From JAURVT01 sp049059935 (lineage in GTDB: Bacteria; Actinomycetota; Actinomycetes; Propionibacteriales; Nocardioidaceae): a DNA stretch of 64,000 bases. Numbering within the stretch: the stretch's first letter is position 1; each line of letters starts with the position of its first letter. Positions 31,948 through 39,336 of the stretch are shown here, one piece after another. The notes below the pieces were generated by a model, which searched no databases, was not told where the DNA came from, and worked only from the letters and a program-made list of their open reading frames with translations. The stretch lies in the NCBI RefSeq assembly GCF_049059935.1, contig NZ_JBMGQR010000007.1, forward strand, positions 39,097 through 103,096, read 5' to 3'. Position numbers and translations under genes: made by a program.

Positions 31948-32661
31948 ATGACCCACTCACACGACTCACACGCACCCGTCGCGCTCGTCACCGGAGCCTC
32001 CCGCGGGCTCGGCCTGGCCCTGGTCTCAGGGCTGGTCGAGCAGGACTGGGAGGTCGTCGTCGACGGCCGCGACGCCGCCGCACTCGCCGCCGCGACCCGG
32101 ACGTTCGGCGACCGCGTCGTCGCCGTCCCCGGTGACGTGGCCGACCCCGCGCACCGTTCGGCCCTGCTCGCCGCGGTCGAGCGGTACGGCCGGCTCGACC
32201 TGCTCGTGCACAACGCGAGCACCCTGGGGCAGAGCCCGATGCCCCGCGTCGACGGGCTCCACGCCGCGGTGCTGCGCCACGCCCTCGAGGTCAACGTCGT
32301 CGCCCCGTCCGAGCTGACCCGCCTGCTCCTCCCCCACCTGCGCCGCGCCAGGGGGACGGTGCTCGCGATCACCTCCGACGCCGCCGTCGAGCCCTACGAG
32401 ACGTGGGGCGCGTACGGCGCGTCGAAGGCGGCGCTCGACCAGCTCGTGGCCGTCCTCGCCACCGAGGAGCCCGACCTCGTCGTCCACGCCGTCGACCCCG
32501 GCGACATGCGCACCCAGATGCACGCCGACGCCTTCCCCGGCGAGGACATCAGCGACCGGCCGCTGCCCGAGACCGTGGTGCCCCACCTGCTGCGGCTGCT
32601 CGACACCGACCGCGCCGGCGTCCGGCTGCGGACGTCCGACCTGGTGGCGGTGGCCCGATGA
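31948..32661 (+). CDS. Short-chain dehydrogenase/reductase
   Basis: A 237-residue classical-type SDR. The cofactor motif is VTGASRGLGLAL (residues about 14-25), followed by DVADP, the NAG equivalent HNASTLG, a catalytic Ser in AITSDAAVEPYE and YGASK for Tyr-x3-Lys. The length and the Arg in SRGLG suggest NADP preference, but the substrate is unknown. The gene overlaps the queA-like gene by ATGA, so the pair are translated together. A role tied to QueA is not known and may be accidental. Confidence 0.85.
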   Translation: MTHSHDSHAPVALVTGASRGLGLALVSGLVEQDWEVVVDGRDAAALAAATRTFGDRVVAVPGDVADPAHRSALLAAVERYGRLDLLVHNASTLGQSPMPRVDGLHAAVLRHALEVNVVAPSELTRLLLPHLRRARGTVLAITSDAAVEPYETWGAYGASKAALDQLVAVLATEEPDLVVHAVDPGDMRTQMHADAFPGEDISDRPLPETVVPHLLRLLDTDRAGVRLRTSDLVAVAR

Positions 32662-33707
32662 GCGCCACCCACGCACCGTCGCGCGCCCGGACGACGTTCG
32701 TCCTGCCCGAGGGGCTGTCGGCCACCGGCCCGCCCGAGGCCCGCGGACTGGCCCGCGACGAGGTGCGCCTGCTGGTGGCGCGTCCCGGCGGCGTCCGGCA
32801 CACGCAGTTCGTCGACCTCGCCGACCAGCTGTCCCCCGGCGACCTCGTCGTCGTCAACGACTCGGCGACGGTGCCGGCGGCGCTGGACGTCGTCCGCCCG
32901 GACGGACGTCGCGCGGTCCTGCACGTCTCTGGGCCGCTGGACGACGGCGCACCCGTCGGCGAGCTGCGGACGCCCGCCGGCGCCCAGCGCGTCCACGACG
33001 CCCGTGCGGGCGAGGTGCTGGGCACCGCCGGCGGCACGGTGACCCTGAGCCGAGCCTGGCCCGACCCCACCGCGACCGAGGGCTCGCGTCTGTGGCGCCT
33101 GAGCCCGGGCGACCTCGACGCCGTGCTGTGGCAGCACGGGCAGCCGATCCGCTACGGCTACCTGGACCACGACCGCCCGCTCGCGGACTACCAGAGCGTG
33201 TTCGCCACCGTCCCGGGCAGCGCGGAGATGGCGAGCGCCGGGCGCCCGTTCAGCCACCGGCTCGTCACCGCCCTGGTGGGCCGCGGCGTGCAAGTCGCGC
33301 CGATCACGCTCCACACGGGCGTGTCCTCGCTCGAGGCGGACGAGACACCGCTGCCCGAGCGCCTGCACGTCCCCGACGCCACCGCACGCCTGGTCGAGTC
33401 CACCCGCGCCGCCGGCGGACGCGTGGTCGCGGTCGGCACCACCGTCACCCGCGCCCTCGAGACGGCCGCCGACGCCGGCGGCACCGTCCTTCCGTACCGC
33501 GGCTGGACCGACCTGGTGCTCGGCCCGGAGACCCCCGCCCGGGTGGTCGACGGGCTCGTCACCGGCTGGCACGAGCCGCAGGCCAGCCACCTGATGCTGC
33601 TGGAGGCGGTCGCGGGACCCGAGCTGGTGCAGCGGGCCTACGACGCAGCACTCGCCGAGCGCTACCTGTGGCACGAGTTCGGCGACTCGGCGCTCTTCCT
33701 CCCCTGA
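32658..33707 (+). CDS. queA: QueA-like S-adenosylmethionine:tRNA ribosyltransferase-isomerase, divergent
   Basis: A 349-residue protein with the overall QueA layout: FVLPEGL with ARDEVRLLVA, the barrel segment GDLVVVNDSATVPAAL, YGYLDHDRPLADYQSVFA, VAVGTTVTRALETA, TDLVLGP and a C-terminal YLWHEFGDSALFL. QueA moves the ribosyl group of SAM onto preQ1-modified tRNA in queuosine synthesis. The usual central PTAGLHF and NFHLP blocks are replaced by SAGRPFS and GWHEP, so substrate or activity may differ. No other queuosine gene is in the window. The ATG at 32658 overlaps the SDR stop. Confidence 0.8.
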   Translation: MSATHAPSRARTTFVLPEGLSATGPPEARGLARDEVRLLVARPGGVRHTQFVDLADQLSPGDLVVVNDSATVPAALDVVRPDGRRAVLHVSGPLDDGAPVGELRTPAGAQRVHDARAGEVLGTAGGTVTLSRAWPDPTATEGSRLWRLSPGDLDAVLWQHGQPIRYGYLDHDRPLADYQSVFATVPGSAEMASAGRPFSHRLVTALVGRGVQVAPITLHTGVSSLEADETPLPERLHVPDATARLVESTRAAGGRVVAVGTTVTRALETAADAGGTVLPYRGWTDLVLGPETPARVVDGLVTGWHEPQASHLMLLEAVAGPELVQRAYDAALAERYLWHEFGDSALFLP

Positions 33708-33758
33708 CGGCCCGCCGTCGCCGCCCGTCCCTGGAGTGGTCGGTGCCAGGCAGGGTCA

Positions 33759-33792
33759 TGACCCCCTGACGCACCGACAACTCTGGGGGTCA
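33759..33792. terminator. Hairpin between convergent queA and phosphatase genes
   Basis: TGACCCCC (33759-33766) pairs perfectly with GGGGGTCA (33785-33792). The right arm includes the phosphatase stop codon, so it can end either transcript. Confidence 0.65.
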
Positions 33793-34422
33793 GCGGTCGT
33801 CGGAGAGCACCGGCTCGGGGAGGGTGCCGGCGTTCCACTCGGCGATGCGCCAGCGGCCGCGCAGCTGCTCCAGCACCGTCCAGGAGCAGTTGTTGAAACC
33901 GCCGAAGGAGCGCCAGGTCTGGCGCGGGAAGCCGAGGAACGAGCAGATGCCGACGCGCAGCACCGCGCCGTGGGCGACGACGACGGTGGTGTCGTCCTCG
34001 CCCATCGCCGCGACGATCTCGTCCAGGCCGGTGGCGAAGCGCTCGGCGGCCTCGACGTAGAGCTCGGCGCCGGGCATCCGGACGTCGTCGTCGGACATGA
34101 ACGTGGCGACCTGGTCGGGGAAGCGCGCGACGGTCTCCTCCATCGTGAGGCCCTCGCGCTCGCCGAAGTTCATCTCGCGCAGCCGCTCGTCGGTCTCGAC
34201 CTCGAGCCCGACCAGGTCGGCCAGGGCGCGGGCGGTCTCGCGGGCGCGGACGAGGTCGGAGCTGACGATGCGCGCCGGTGCGAGCGCGGCGAGCCGGGCC
34301 CCGGCGTCACGCGCCTGCTGCTCGCCCACCTCGTTGAGCGGGACGTCGCTCTGCCCCTGCAGCCGACCCTGGACGTTCCAGTCGGTGAGCCCGTGGCGCC
34401 ACAGGACCAGGCGCCGGCTCAT
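33790..34422 (-). CDS. Histidine phosphatase family protein
   Basis: A 210-residue phosphoglycerate-mutase-like enzyme. The catalytic LWRHGLTDWN contains the phosphorylated His (about residue 10), with SDLVRARETA, ERLREMNFGEREG and the second His in VVVAHGAVLRVG. This set of residues is complete. Gene order (nadD, rsfS, phosphatase, joined by 4-bp overlaps) is common in Actinobacteria, where the enzyme has been annotated as a broad phosphatase or phosphoglycerate mutase; the true substrate is open. Confidence 0.88.
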   Translation of the reverse strand: MSRRLVLWRHGLTDWNVQGRLQGQSDVPLNEVGEQQARDAGARLAALAPARIVSSDLVRARETARALADLVGLEVETDERLREMNFGEREGLTMEETVARFPDQVATFMSDDDVRMPGAELYVEAAERFATGLDEIVAAMGEDDTTVVVAHGAVLRVGICSFLGFPRQTWRSFGGFNNCSWTVLEQLRGRWRIAEWNAGTLPEPVLSDDR

Positions 34423-34787
34423 CGCTCCTCGGACAGCTCGAGCTCCACCGCCGGGCAGTCGCGCCACAGACGCTCCAGGGAGTAGAAGGCGCGCTCCTCC
34501 TCGTGCTGGACGTGGACGACGACGTCGGCGAAGTCGAGCAGCACCCACCGTCCCTCGCGCTGGCCCTCGCGGCGCACGGGCTTGGCGCCGAGCGGGAGCA
34601 GCGCCTCCTCGACGGCGTCGACGACGGCCCGCACCTGGCGGTCGTTGGACGCGCTGATGATGAGGAAGACGTCGGTGATGACGAGCTGCTCGGACACGTC
34701 GAAGGCGACGACGTCCTTGCCGAGCCGTTCGACGGCCGCGTGGGCGGCGGACCGGGTGAGCTCGAGTGCTCGGTCGGTGGCGGTCAC
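34419..34787 (-). CDS. rsfS: Ribosome silencing factor RsfS
   Basis: A 122-residue protein of the RsfS/Iojap family, which binds L14 (uL14) on the 50S subunit and blocks joining of the subunits during starvation. Recognisable stretches are DVVAFDVSEQLVITDVFLI, SASNDRQVRAVVDAVEE, GRWVLLDFADVVVHVQ and ERAFYSLERLWRD. It overlaps nadD by GTGA upstream and the phosphatase by ATGA downstream. The nadD-rsfS pairing is highly conserved in bacteria. Confidence 0.95.
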   Translation of the reverse strand: MTATDRALELTRSAAHAAVERLGKDVVAFDVSEQLVITDVFLIISASNDRQVRAVVDAVEEALLPLGAKPVRREGQREGRWVLLDFADVVVHVQHEEERAFYSLERLWRDCPAVELELSEER

Positions 34788-35434
34788 GAGATCCCTCCCG
34801 CGCGACGGCGAGCCGCGCCGGTGTCGTAGAGGCGGTGCTTGCCGATGTACTGGACGACGCCGTCGGGCACGAGGTACCAGACGGGCTCGTCGCGGTGGAC
34901 GCGCGTGCGGCAGTCCGTGGACGAGATGGCCAGGGCCGGGATCTCGACGATCGTCACCCGGTCCTTGGGCAGGCCGTCGAGCGTCTGCTCGTCGATCCGG
35001 TGCCCGGGTCGCGTGCAGCCGACGAACTGGGCGAGCTCGAACAGCTCCTCGTGGTCGCGCCAGGTGAGGATCGCCGCGAGCGCGTCGGCGCCGGTGATGA
35101 AGTAGAGCTCGGCGTCGTCGTAGATGCGCCGCAGGTCGCGCAGCGTGTCGATCGTGTAGGTCGGGCCGTCCCGGTCGATGTCGACCCGGCTGACCGAGAA
35201 CCGCGGGTTCGACGCGGTGGCCACGACCGTCATCAGGTAGCGGTCCTCGGGCGGCGAGACGTCACGGTCGGCCTTCTGCCACGGCTGGCCCGTGGGGACG
35301 AACACGACCTCGTCGAGCTCGAACCAGGACTGGACCTCGCTGGCGGCCACGAGGTGGCCGTGGTGGATGGGGTCGAACGTGCCGCCCATGACGCCCACCC
35401 GCGGCGGTCCGGCCGTGCGGTGAGGCAGGCTCAT
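34784..35434 (-). CDS. nadD: Nicotinate-nucleotide adenylyltransferase
   Basis: A 216-residue enzyme making deamido-NAD from nicotinate mononucleotide and ATP. The nucleotidyltransferase motif is GGTFDPIHHGHL (residues 17-28) and the second conserved motif is ISSTDCRTRV near the C-terminus, with Cys in place of the usual Ile/Glu. RLPD-type substrate residues include FVPTGQPWQKADRDVSPPEDR (partly quoted: PTGQPWQK). Its ATG shares a base with the stop of a 46-residue membrane protein gene (TGATG), and its own stop overlaps rsfS. Confidence 0.95.
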   Translation of the reverse strand: MSLPHRTAGPPRVGVMGGTFDPIHHGHLVAASEVQSWFELDEVVFVPTGQPWQKADRDVSPPEDRYLMTVVATASNPRFSVSRVDIDRDGPTYTIDTLRDLRRIYDDAELYFITGADALAAILTWRDHEELFELAQFVGCTRPGHRIDEQTLDGLPKDRVTIVEIPALAISSTDCRTRVHRDEPVWYLVPDGVVQYIGKHRLYDTGAARRRAGGIS

Positions 35435-35574
35435 CAGGTGTGTTCGCGCCCCTTGCCGAACGACAGCACGCCCAGGAGCATGACGACGAGGATCACCAGG
35501 GCGATCACGCCGAAGACGGCCGGGTGGACCGGGAGCTCACGAGTCTCCTCGGCGGCGAGCAGGAGTGCATGCAT
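35434..35574 (-). CDS. Small single-span membrane protein upstream of nadD
   Basis: A 46-residue reading frame starting MHALLLAAEETRELPVHP, with one hydrophobic segment (about residues 19-39: VFGVIALVILVVMLLGVLSF) and a short basic tail KGREHT. The start lies 6 bases after a clean -10 box TAGATT, and the stop overlaps the nadD ATG as TGATG, so it heads the nadD-rsfS-phosphatase operon and should be translated. The protein family was not recognised. Small proteins of this type appear at this place in related actinomycetes as far as I recall, but this could not be checked. Confidence 0.8.
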   Translation of the reverse strand: MHALLLAAEETRELPVHPAVFGVIALVILVVMLLGVLSFGKGREHT

Positions 35575-35580
35575 GGCGTC

Positions 35581-35586
35581 AATCTA
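35581..35586 (-). promoter_or_regulatory. -10 box of the small-protein/nadD operon (leaderless)
   Basis: Minus-strand TAGATT, 6 bases before the ATG at 35574. Confidence 0.6.
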
Positions 35587-35603
35587 CCGTCATCGGCGCC
35601 GGG

Positions 35604-36863
35604 TCAGCGCACGTGGCCGTCACCGGTGACCACGAAGGTCGTCGTGGTCATCTCCACCAGGCCCATCGGGCCCCGCGCGTGCAGCTTCTGGGTGGAGATC
35701 CCGATCTCCGCGCCGAAGCCGAGCTCGCCGCCGTCGGTGAACCGCGTGGAGGCGTTCACCATCACCGCGGCGCTGTCGACGTGCCGGGTGAACCGGTGCG
35801 CGGCGGCCAGCGACCCGGTGACGATCGCCTCGGTGTGGCCCGAGGAGTAGCGACGGACGTGCGCGACGGCGTCGTCCAGCGACTGCACCACCGACGCCGA
35901 GATGTCGAGCGAGAGGAACTCGGCCGCGTGGTCCTCCTCGGTGACGGGGACGACGGCGGCGTCGGCCGCGGCGAACGTCGCGTCGCCGTGGACGGTCACC
36001 CCCGCGTCCTTCAGCGCCGCGACGACCCGCGGCACGAACTCGTCGGCGACGGCCTTGTGCACGAGCAGCGACTCGGCGGCGTTGCAGACGCTGGTGCGGT
36101 GGGTCTTGGAGTTCAGGACGATCGCCAGCGCCATGTCGAGGTCGGCGTCGGCGTCCACGTAGACGTGGCAGTTGCCCGTGCCGGTCTCGATCACCGGGAC
36201 GGTGGACTGCTCCACGACGGTACGGATCAGGCCCGCACCGCCGCGCGGGATGACGAGGTCGACCAGGCCGCGGGCGCGCATCAGGGCGGTGGCCGTGGCA
36301 CGGTCGGACGGGTCGACCATCTGCAGGGCGTCGGCGGGCAGGCCGGCGGACGCCACCGCGTCGCGCAGCACGGTGACGATCGCGGTGTTGGAGCGGACCG
36401 CCGAGGACGAGCCGCGGAGCAGGACCGCGTTGCCCGACTTCAGGCAGATGCCGGCGGCGTCCGCGGTGACGTTGGGCCGGCCCTCGTAGATCATCCCGAT
36501 GACGCCCATGGGCACCCGCACCTGCTGCATCCGCAGGCCGTTGGGCAGGGTAGAGCCGCGAACCACCTCACCGACCGGGTCCGGCAGCGCCGCGACGTCC
36601 CGCAGCCCCGTCGCCATGCCCGCGAGCCGGTCGTGGTCGAGCGCGAGCCGGTCGACGACGTTCTCGGGCGTCCCGGCCTCCCGCGCTGCGGCGACGTCGG
36701 CCGCGTTGGCGTCCAGCACCTCTCCGGACCGCGCCAGCAGCGCGTCGGCCGCGGCGAGCAGGGCCGCGTCCTTGACCGCCCGCGTGGCCGTCGCCAGCTC
36801 CAGCGCCGCCCCCTGCGCCCGCCTCGCCAGGTCGTGGACGTGCTCGACGTGCTCCTCGCTCAT
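35604..36863 (-). CDS. proA: Glutamate-5-semialdehyde dehydrogenase (proline biosynthesis)
   Basis: A 419-residue NADPH-dependent enzyme that reduces glutamyl-5-phosphate. Typical stretches are VRVPMGVIGMIYEGRPNVT, LKSGNAVLLRGSSSA, VIPRGGAGLIRTV, and the catalytic Cys region KTHRTSVCNAAESLLVH. The C-terminal RFTDGGELGFGAEIGISTQK is also diagnostic. It is not adjacent to proB, which lies about 1.4 kb upstream, with two unrelated genes and a family A repeat between. A TATCCT box 6 bases before the ATG indicates its own leaderless promoter. It converges with nothing and precedes the nadD run with about 18 bases between. Confidence 0.96.
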   Translation of the reverse strand: MSEEHVEHVHDLARRAQGAALELATATRAVKDAALLAAADALLARSGEVLDANAADVAAAREAGTPENVVDRLALDHDRLAGMATGLRDVAALPDPVGEVVRGSTLPNGLRMQQVRVPMGVIGMIYEGRPNVTADAAGICLKSGNAVLLRGSSSAVRSNTAIVTVLRDAVASAGLPADALQMVDPSDRATATALMRARGLVDLVIPRGGAGLIRTVVEQSTVPVIETGTGNCHVYVDADADLDMALAIVLNSKTHRTSVCNAAESLLVHKAVADEFVPRVVAALKDAGVTVHGDATFAAADAAVVPVTEEDHAAEFLSLDISASVVQSLDDAVAHVRRYSSGHTEAIVTGSLAAAHRFTRHVDSAAVMVNASTRFTDGGELGFGAEIGISTQKLHARGPMGLVEMTTTTFVVTGDGHVR

Positions 36864-36869
36864 GGCGTC

Positions 36870-36875
36870 AGGATA
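36870..36875 (-). promoter_or_regulatory. -10 box of proA (leaderless)
   Basis: Minus-strand TATCCT, 6 bases before the ATG at 36863; no Shine-Dalgarno. Confidence 0.6.
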
Positions 36876-36904
36876 CGACCGCCGGCACCGGCCCCATGCG
36901 CGTC

Positions 36905-36956
36905 GAGGTCCGAGTTCCTCAACGCATCGGCTCCGGATGCGTTGGAGAAGCCGGAC
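36905..36956. repeat. Two-tier palindromic intergenic repeat, family A copy 2
   Basis: GAGGTCCGAG (36905-36914) starts the element as at 2086. The inner stem CAACGCATC/GATGCGTTG (36920-36928 and 36936-36944) is perfect and longer than in copy 1, whereas the outer right arm keeps only CGGAC (36952-36956) paired with GTCCG. It lies between the LRR-like gene and proA. Confidence 0.7.
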
Positions 36957-36957
36957 G

Positions 36958-37815
36958 TCAACGCCAGTCGTCGGCCGGGTAGTCGGCGTCGGACTCGAAG
37001 CCCGCGCGCGCCTCGGGCGGCAGCGCCGCGACCAGGGTCCGCGTGAACGGGGTCGTGCCGGTGACGTTGATCGGGACGCCGCGCAGCGACGTCACCGCGT
37101 CGAGGTCGTCCACGACCGGGCAGTCGTGCAGCGACAGCCAGTCGAGCTCGGGGCAGTCGTGCAGGTGGGACAGGCCTGTGATCTCGCCGACCCCCTCCAT
37201 CGTGAGCCGGCGCAGGCGAGGGGCCGAGGCGAGCCAGCCGAGGTCGAACCTCTCCGGCCCCCAGATGTCGACCGCCCGGAGCTCGGAGAGGTCGAGCCCG
37301 ACGTCGAGGGTGGTGTGCTCGCGACGTGAGGCCACCGAGAGCCGGCGCAGCCGTCCCGCGACCGTTGCGAGCTCGGCGACCGACGGCCCCTCACCGAGCT
37401 CCTCCAGGGTCCTGAGCCCGAGCGCCGAGGCGAAGCCCTGGTGCCATCCGTCGAGGCGACGAAGCGGTACGCGCGAGAAGTCGACGGGCACCGTCGGCTC
37501 GGCCCCGATCTCGAGGTGCTCCAGCGCGCCGAAGTCTGCCAGCGCCCTCAGGTCGAGCCGCCCGGCGGTGAGCATGAGCTCGGTGACGACGTCCTTCATC
37601 GGCGACAGGCACGTCAGGTCGGGCGTGCCCGGGCTGAGGTGCACCACGACACGAGGGTGGTCCCGTGCGATCCGAGCGATCTCGTCGGCCGTCGGCCCCC
37701 GGTCGACCAGGTCGATCATGTCGACGTGGTCCACGACGTCCGGGTGGTGGACCATCACCCCTGCGGGGTAGGGGGCACCGTCGTCGTCGGCCGGGTCGCT
37801 CCCCCGATGCTCCAT
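36958..37815 (-). CDS. Leucine-rich-repeat-like hypothetical protein
   Basis: A 285-residue soluble protein without a signal peptide. From about residue 75 it shows irregular 20-25-residue Leu-rich units (LDLRALADFGALEHLEIG, LSELRAVDIWGPERFDLG, LRRLTMEGVGEITGLSHL, PELDWLSLHDCPVVDDL), which suggest an LRR-type solenoid. Its N-terminus is Asp/His-rich. Function is not known; such proteins in actinomycetes are commonly annotated only as hypothetical or LRR proteins. The start is ATG at 37815, 6 bases after the stop of the gene upstream, so the two may be co-transcribed. Confidence 0.75.
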   Translation of the reverse strand: MEHRGSDPADDDGAPYPAGVMVHHPDVVDHVDMIDLVDRGPTADEIARIARDHPRVVVHLSPGTPDLTCLSPMKDVVTELMLTAGRLDLRALADFGALEHLEIGAEPTVPVDFSRVPLRRLDGWHQGFASALGLRTLEELGEGPSVAELATVAGRLRRLSVASRREHTTLDVGLDLSELRAVDIWGPERFDLGWLASAPRLRRLTMEGVGEITGLSHLHDCPELDWLSLHDCPVVDDLDAVTSLRGVPINVTGTTPFTRTLVAALPPEARAGFESDADYPADDWR

Positions 37816-37821
37816 GTCAGG

Positions 37822-38187
37822 TCAGAACGGGACCGGGGTGGGGGTCGAGGCGCCGAGGACGTCGGTGCGGCGACGGCGGGGGCCGTCCTCGTCGCGGCGC
37901 AGGTACATGTCGCGCTCGAGGACCTCGAGGCCGACGATCTCCCACTGCGGCAGGCCGGCGGACTCGCGGTGCTCGAGCCAGACGCGCATGGCCATGGCCG
38001 CGGCGTCGAGCATCTCGGGCGCCTGCTCCCAGTAGCAGAGCTCGGCGCGGTCCGACGCGTACCGCAGCGAGTGCAGGAAGGCGTGCTCCACGCGCAGCCG
38101 GTCCATCGCCTCGCGGACCTGTCCCTGGTCGTGCGGGCGCCCGGCCACCGTCACGGTGACGTGCCACAGACGCTCGTCGTCAGTCAT
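37822..38187 (-). CDS. Conserved hypothetical protein
   Basis: A 121-residue acidic soluble protein (MTDDERLWHVTVTVAGRPHD...). It was not recognised by family. The N-terminal part has alternating beta-type residues and the middle is helical (GQVREAMDRLRVEHAFLHSL), with no membrane segment. ATG at 38187 is preferred to the GTG at 38214 because GGAGGG precedes it at good spacing, while the GTG abuts the -10 box and would not be included in the transcript. The C-terminus is Arg/Pro-rich. Co-transcribed with the LRR-like gene downstream. Confidence 0.7.
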   Translation of the reverse strand: MTDDERLWHVTVTVAGRPHDQGQVREAMDRLRVEHAFLHSLRYASDRAELCYWEQAPEMLDAAAMAMRVWLEHRESAGLPQWEIVGLEVLERDMYLRRDEDGPRRRRTDVLGASTPTPVPF

Positions 38188-38214
38188 TCCCAGCCCTCCC
38201 CAGTGCCTGTTCAC

Positions 38215-38220
38215 ACGGTA
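38215..38220 (-). promoter_or_regulatory. -10 box upstream of the hypothetical gene pair
   Basis: Minus-strand TACCGT; predicted transcription start about 20 bases before the ATG at 38187, leaving a short leader with GGAGGG. Confidence 0.4.
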
Positions 38221-38241
38221 GTCCGTCGTCCGCGGCGCGTC

Positions 38242-39336
38242 TCACGATGTCGCAAGGACGACGAGGTCGTCACGGTGCACCAGCTCGCGCTCGTAGCCGG
38301 CACCGAGCTCGCGGGCCAGGTCGGGCGTCGAGCGGCCCGTGACCATCGGCACCTCGGAGCTGTCGTAGCTGACGAGACCGCGCGCGACGACGGTCCCGTG
38401 CGCGTCGACCAGGTCGACCGGGTCGCCGGCCGAGAACTCGCCGGTGGACGCCGTGACCCCGGCCGGCAGCAGCGAGGCCTTGCGCTCGACGACGGCCCGC
38501 ACCGCGCCGTCGTCGAGGACGAGGGTGCCGCGCGCCTCGGTGGCGTGCGCGAGCCACAGCAGCCGGGTGGGTCGCCGGCGGCCCGTGGGGTGGAAGCGGG
38601 TGCCGACCCGCTCCCCCGCCAGCACCTGCTCGGCCTGCGGGGCCGAGGCCAGGACCACGGGGATGCCGGCGCCGGTGGCGATCCGGGCCGCCTCGACCTT
38701 GGTGACCATGCCGCCGGTGCCGATGGCCGAGGCCCCGGGACGGGTGATCTCGACGCCCTCGAGGTCGTCCGGGCCGCGCACGTCGTCGATGCGGGTGACT
38801 CCGGGGTCGCCCGGGCGTCCGTCGTAGAGGCCGTCGACGTCCGACAGCAGCACGAGGAGGTCGGCGTGCACCAGGTGCGCGACGAGCGCCGCGAGCCGGT
38901 CGTTGTCGCCGAAGCGGATCTCGGTGGTGGCCACCGTGTCGTTCTCGTTGACGACCGGCACGACGCCGAGGTCGATCAGGCGCGCCAGGGTGCGGTACGC
39001 GTTGCGGTAGTGGCTGCGACGCGTGACGTCGGCGACGGTGAGCAGCACCTGCCCGACGACGAGGTCGTGGGCGGCGAACCGCTCGGTGTAGCGCGCGACC
39101 AGCAGGCCCTGCCCGACGCTCGCGGCGGCCTGCTGGGTGGCGAGGTCGCGCGGACGGCTCGGGATGCCGAGTGGCGACAGGCCCGTGGCGATGGCGCCGG
39201 AGCTGACGAGCACCACCTCGTCGCCGCGCCCGCGGGCCTGGGCCAGCGCGTCGACGAGTCGGCGGAGGCGGTCGTCGTCGAGGCCGCCGGCCGCCGAGCT
39301 GAGTGACGACGAGCCGACCTTGACGACGATCCTCAC
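38242..39336 (-). CDS. proB: Glutamate 5-kinase with PUA domain (proline biosynthesis)
   Basis: A 364-residue enzyme that phosphorylates glutamate in the first step of proline synthesis and is normally inhibited by proline. The kinase domain (about 1-255) has VVKVGSSSLS, VLVSSGAIATGLSPLGI, VPVVNENDTVATTEIRFGDND and GTGGMVTKVEAARIA. Residues about 270-355 form a PUA domain (GTLVLDDGAVRAVVERKASLLPAGV, partly quoted: LDDGAVRAVVERKASLLP). The GTG start overlaps the obgE stop (GTGA), so proB is translationally coupled to obgE. Confidence 0.95.
   Translation of the reverse strand: MRIVVKVGSSSLSSAAGGLDDDRLRRLVDALAQARGRGDEVVLVSSGAIATGLSPLGIPSRPRDLATQQAAASVGQGLLVARYTERFAAHDLVVGQVLLTVADVTRRSHYRNAYRTLARLIDLGVVPVVNENDTVATTEIRFGDNDRLAALVAHLVHADLLVLLSDVDGLYDGRPGDPGVTRIDDVRGPDDLEGVEITRPGASAIGTGGMVTKVEAARIATGAGIPVVLASAPQAEQVLAGERVGTRFHPTGRRRPTRLLWLAHATEARGTLVLDDGAVRAVVERKASLLPAGVTASTGEFSAGDPVDLVDAHGTVVARGLVSYDSSEVPMVTGRSTPDLARELGAGYERELVHRDDLVVLATS

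Noticed and set aside
38188..38214. GTG start at 38214 for the hypothetical gene
   Set aside because: It touches the -10 box, so it would not be included in the transcript; ATG 38187 has a good ribosome binding site.
35604..39336. A proBA operon
   Set aside because: proA has its own promoter and two unrelated genes with a repeat lie between it and proB.
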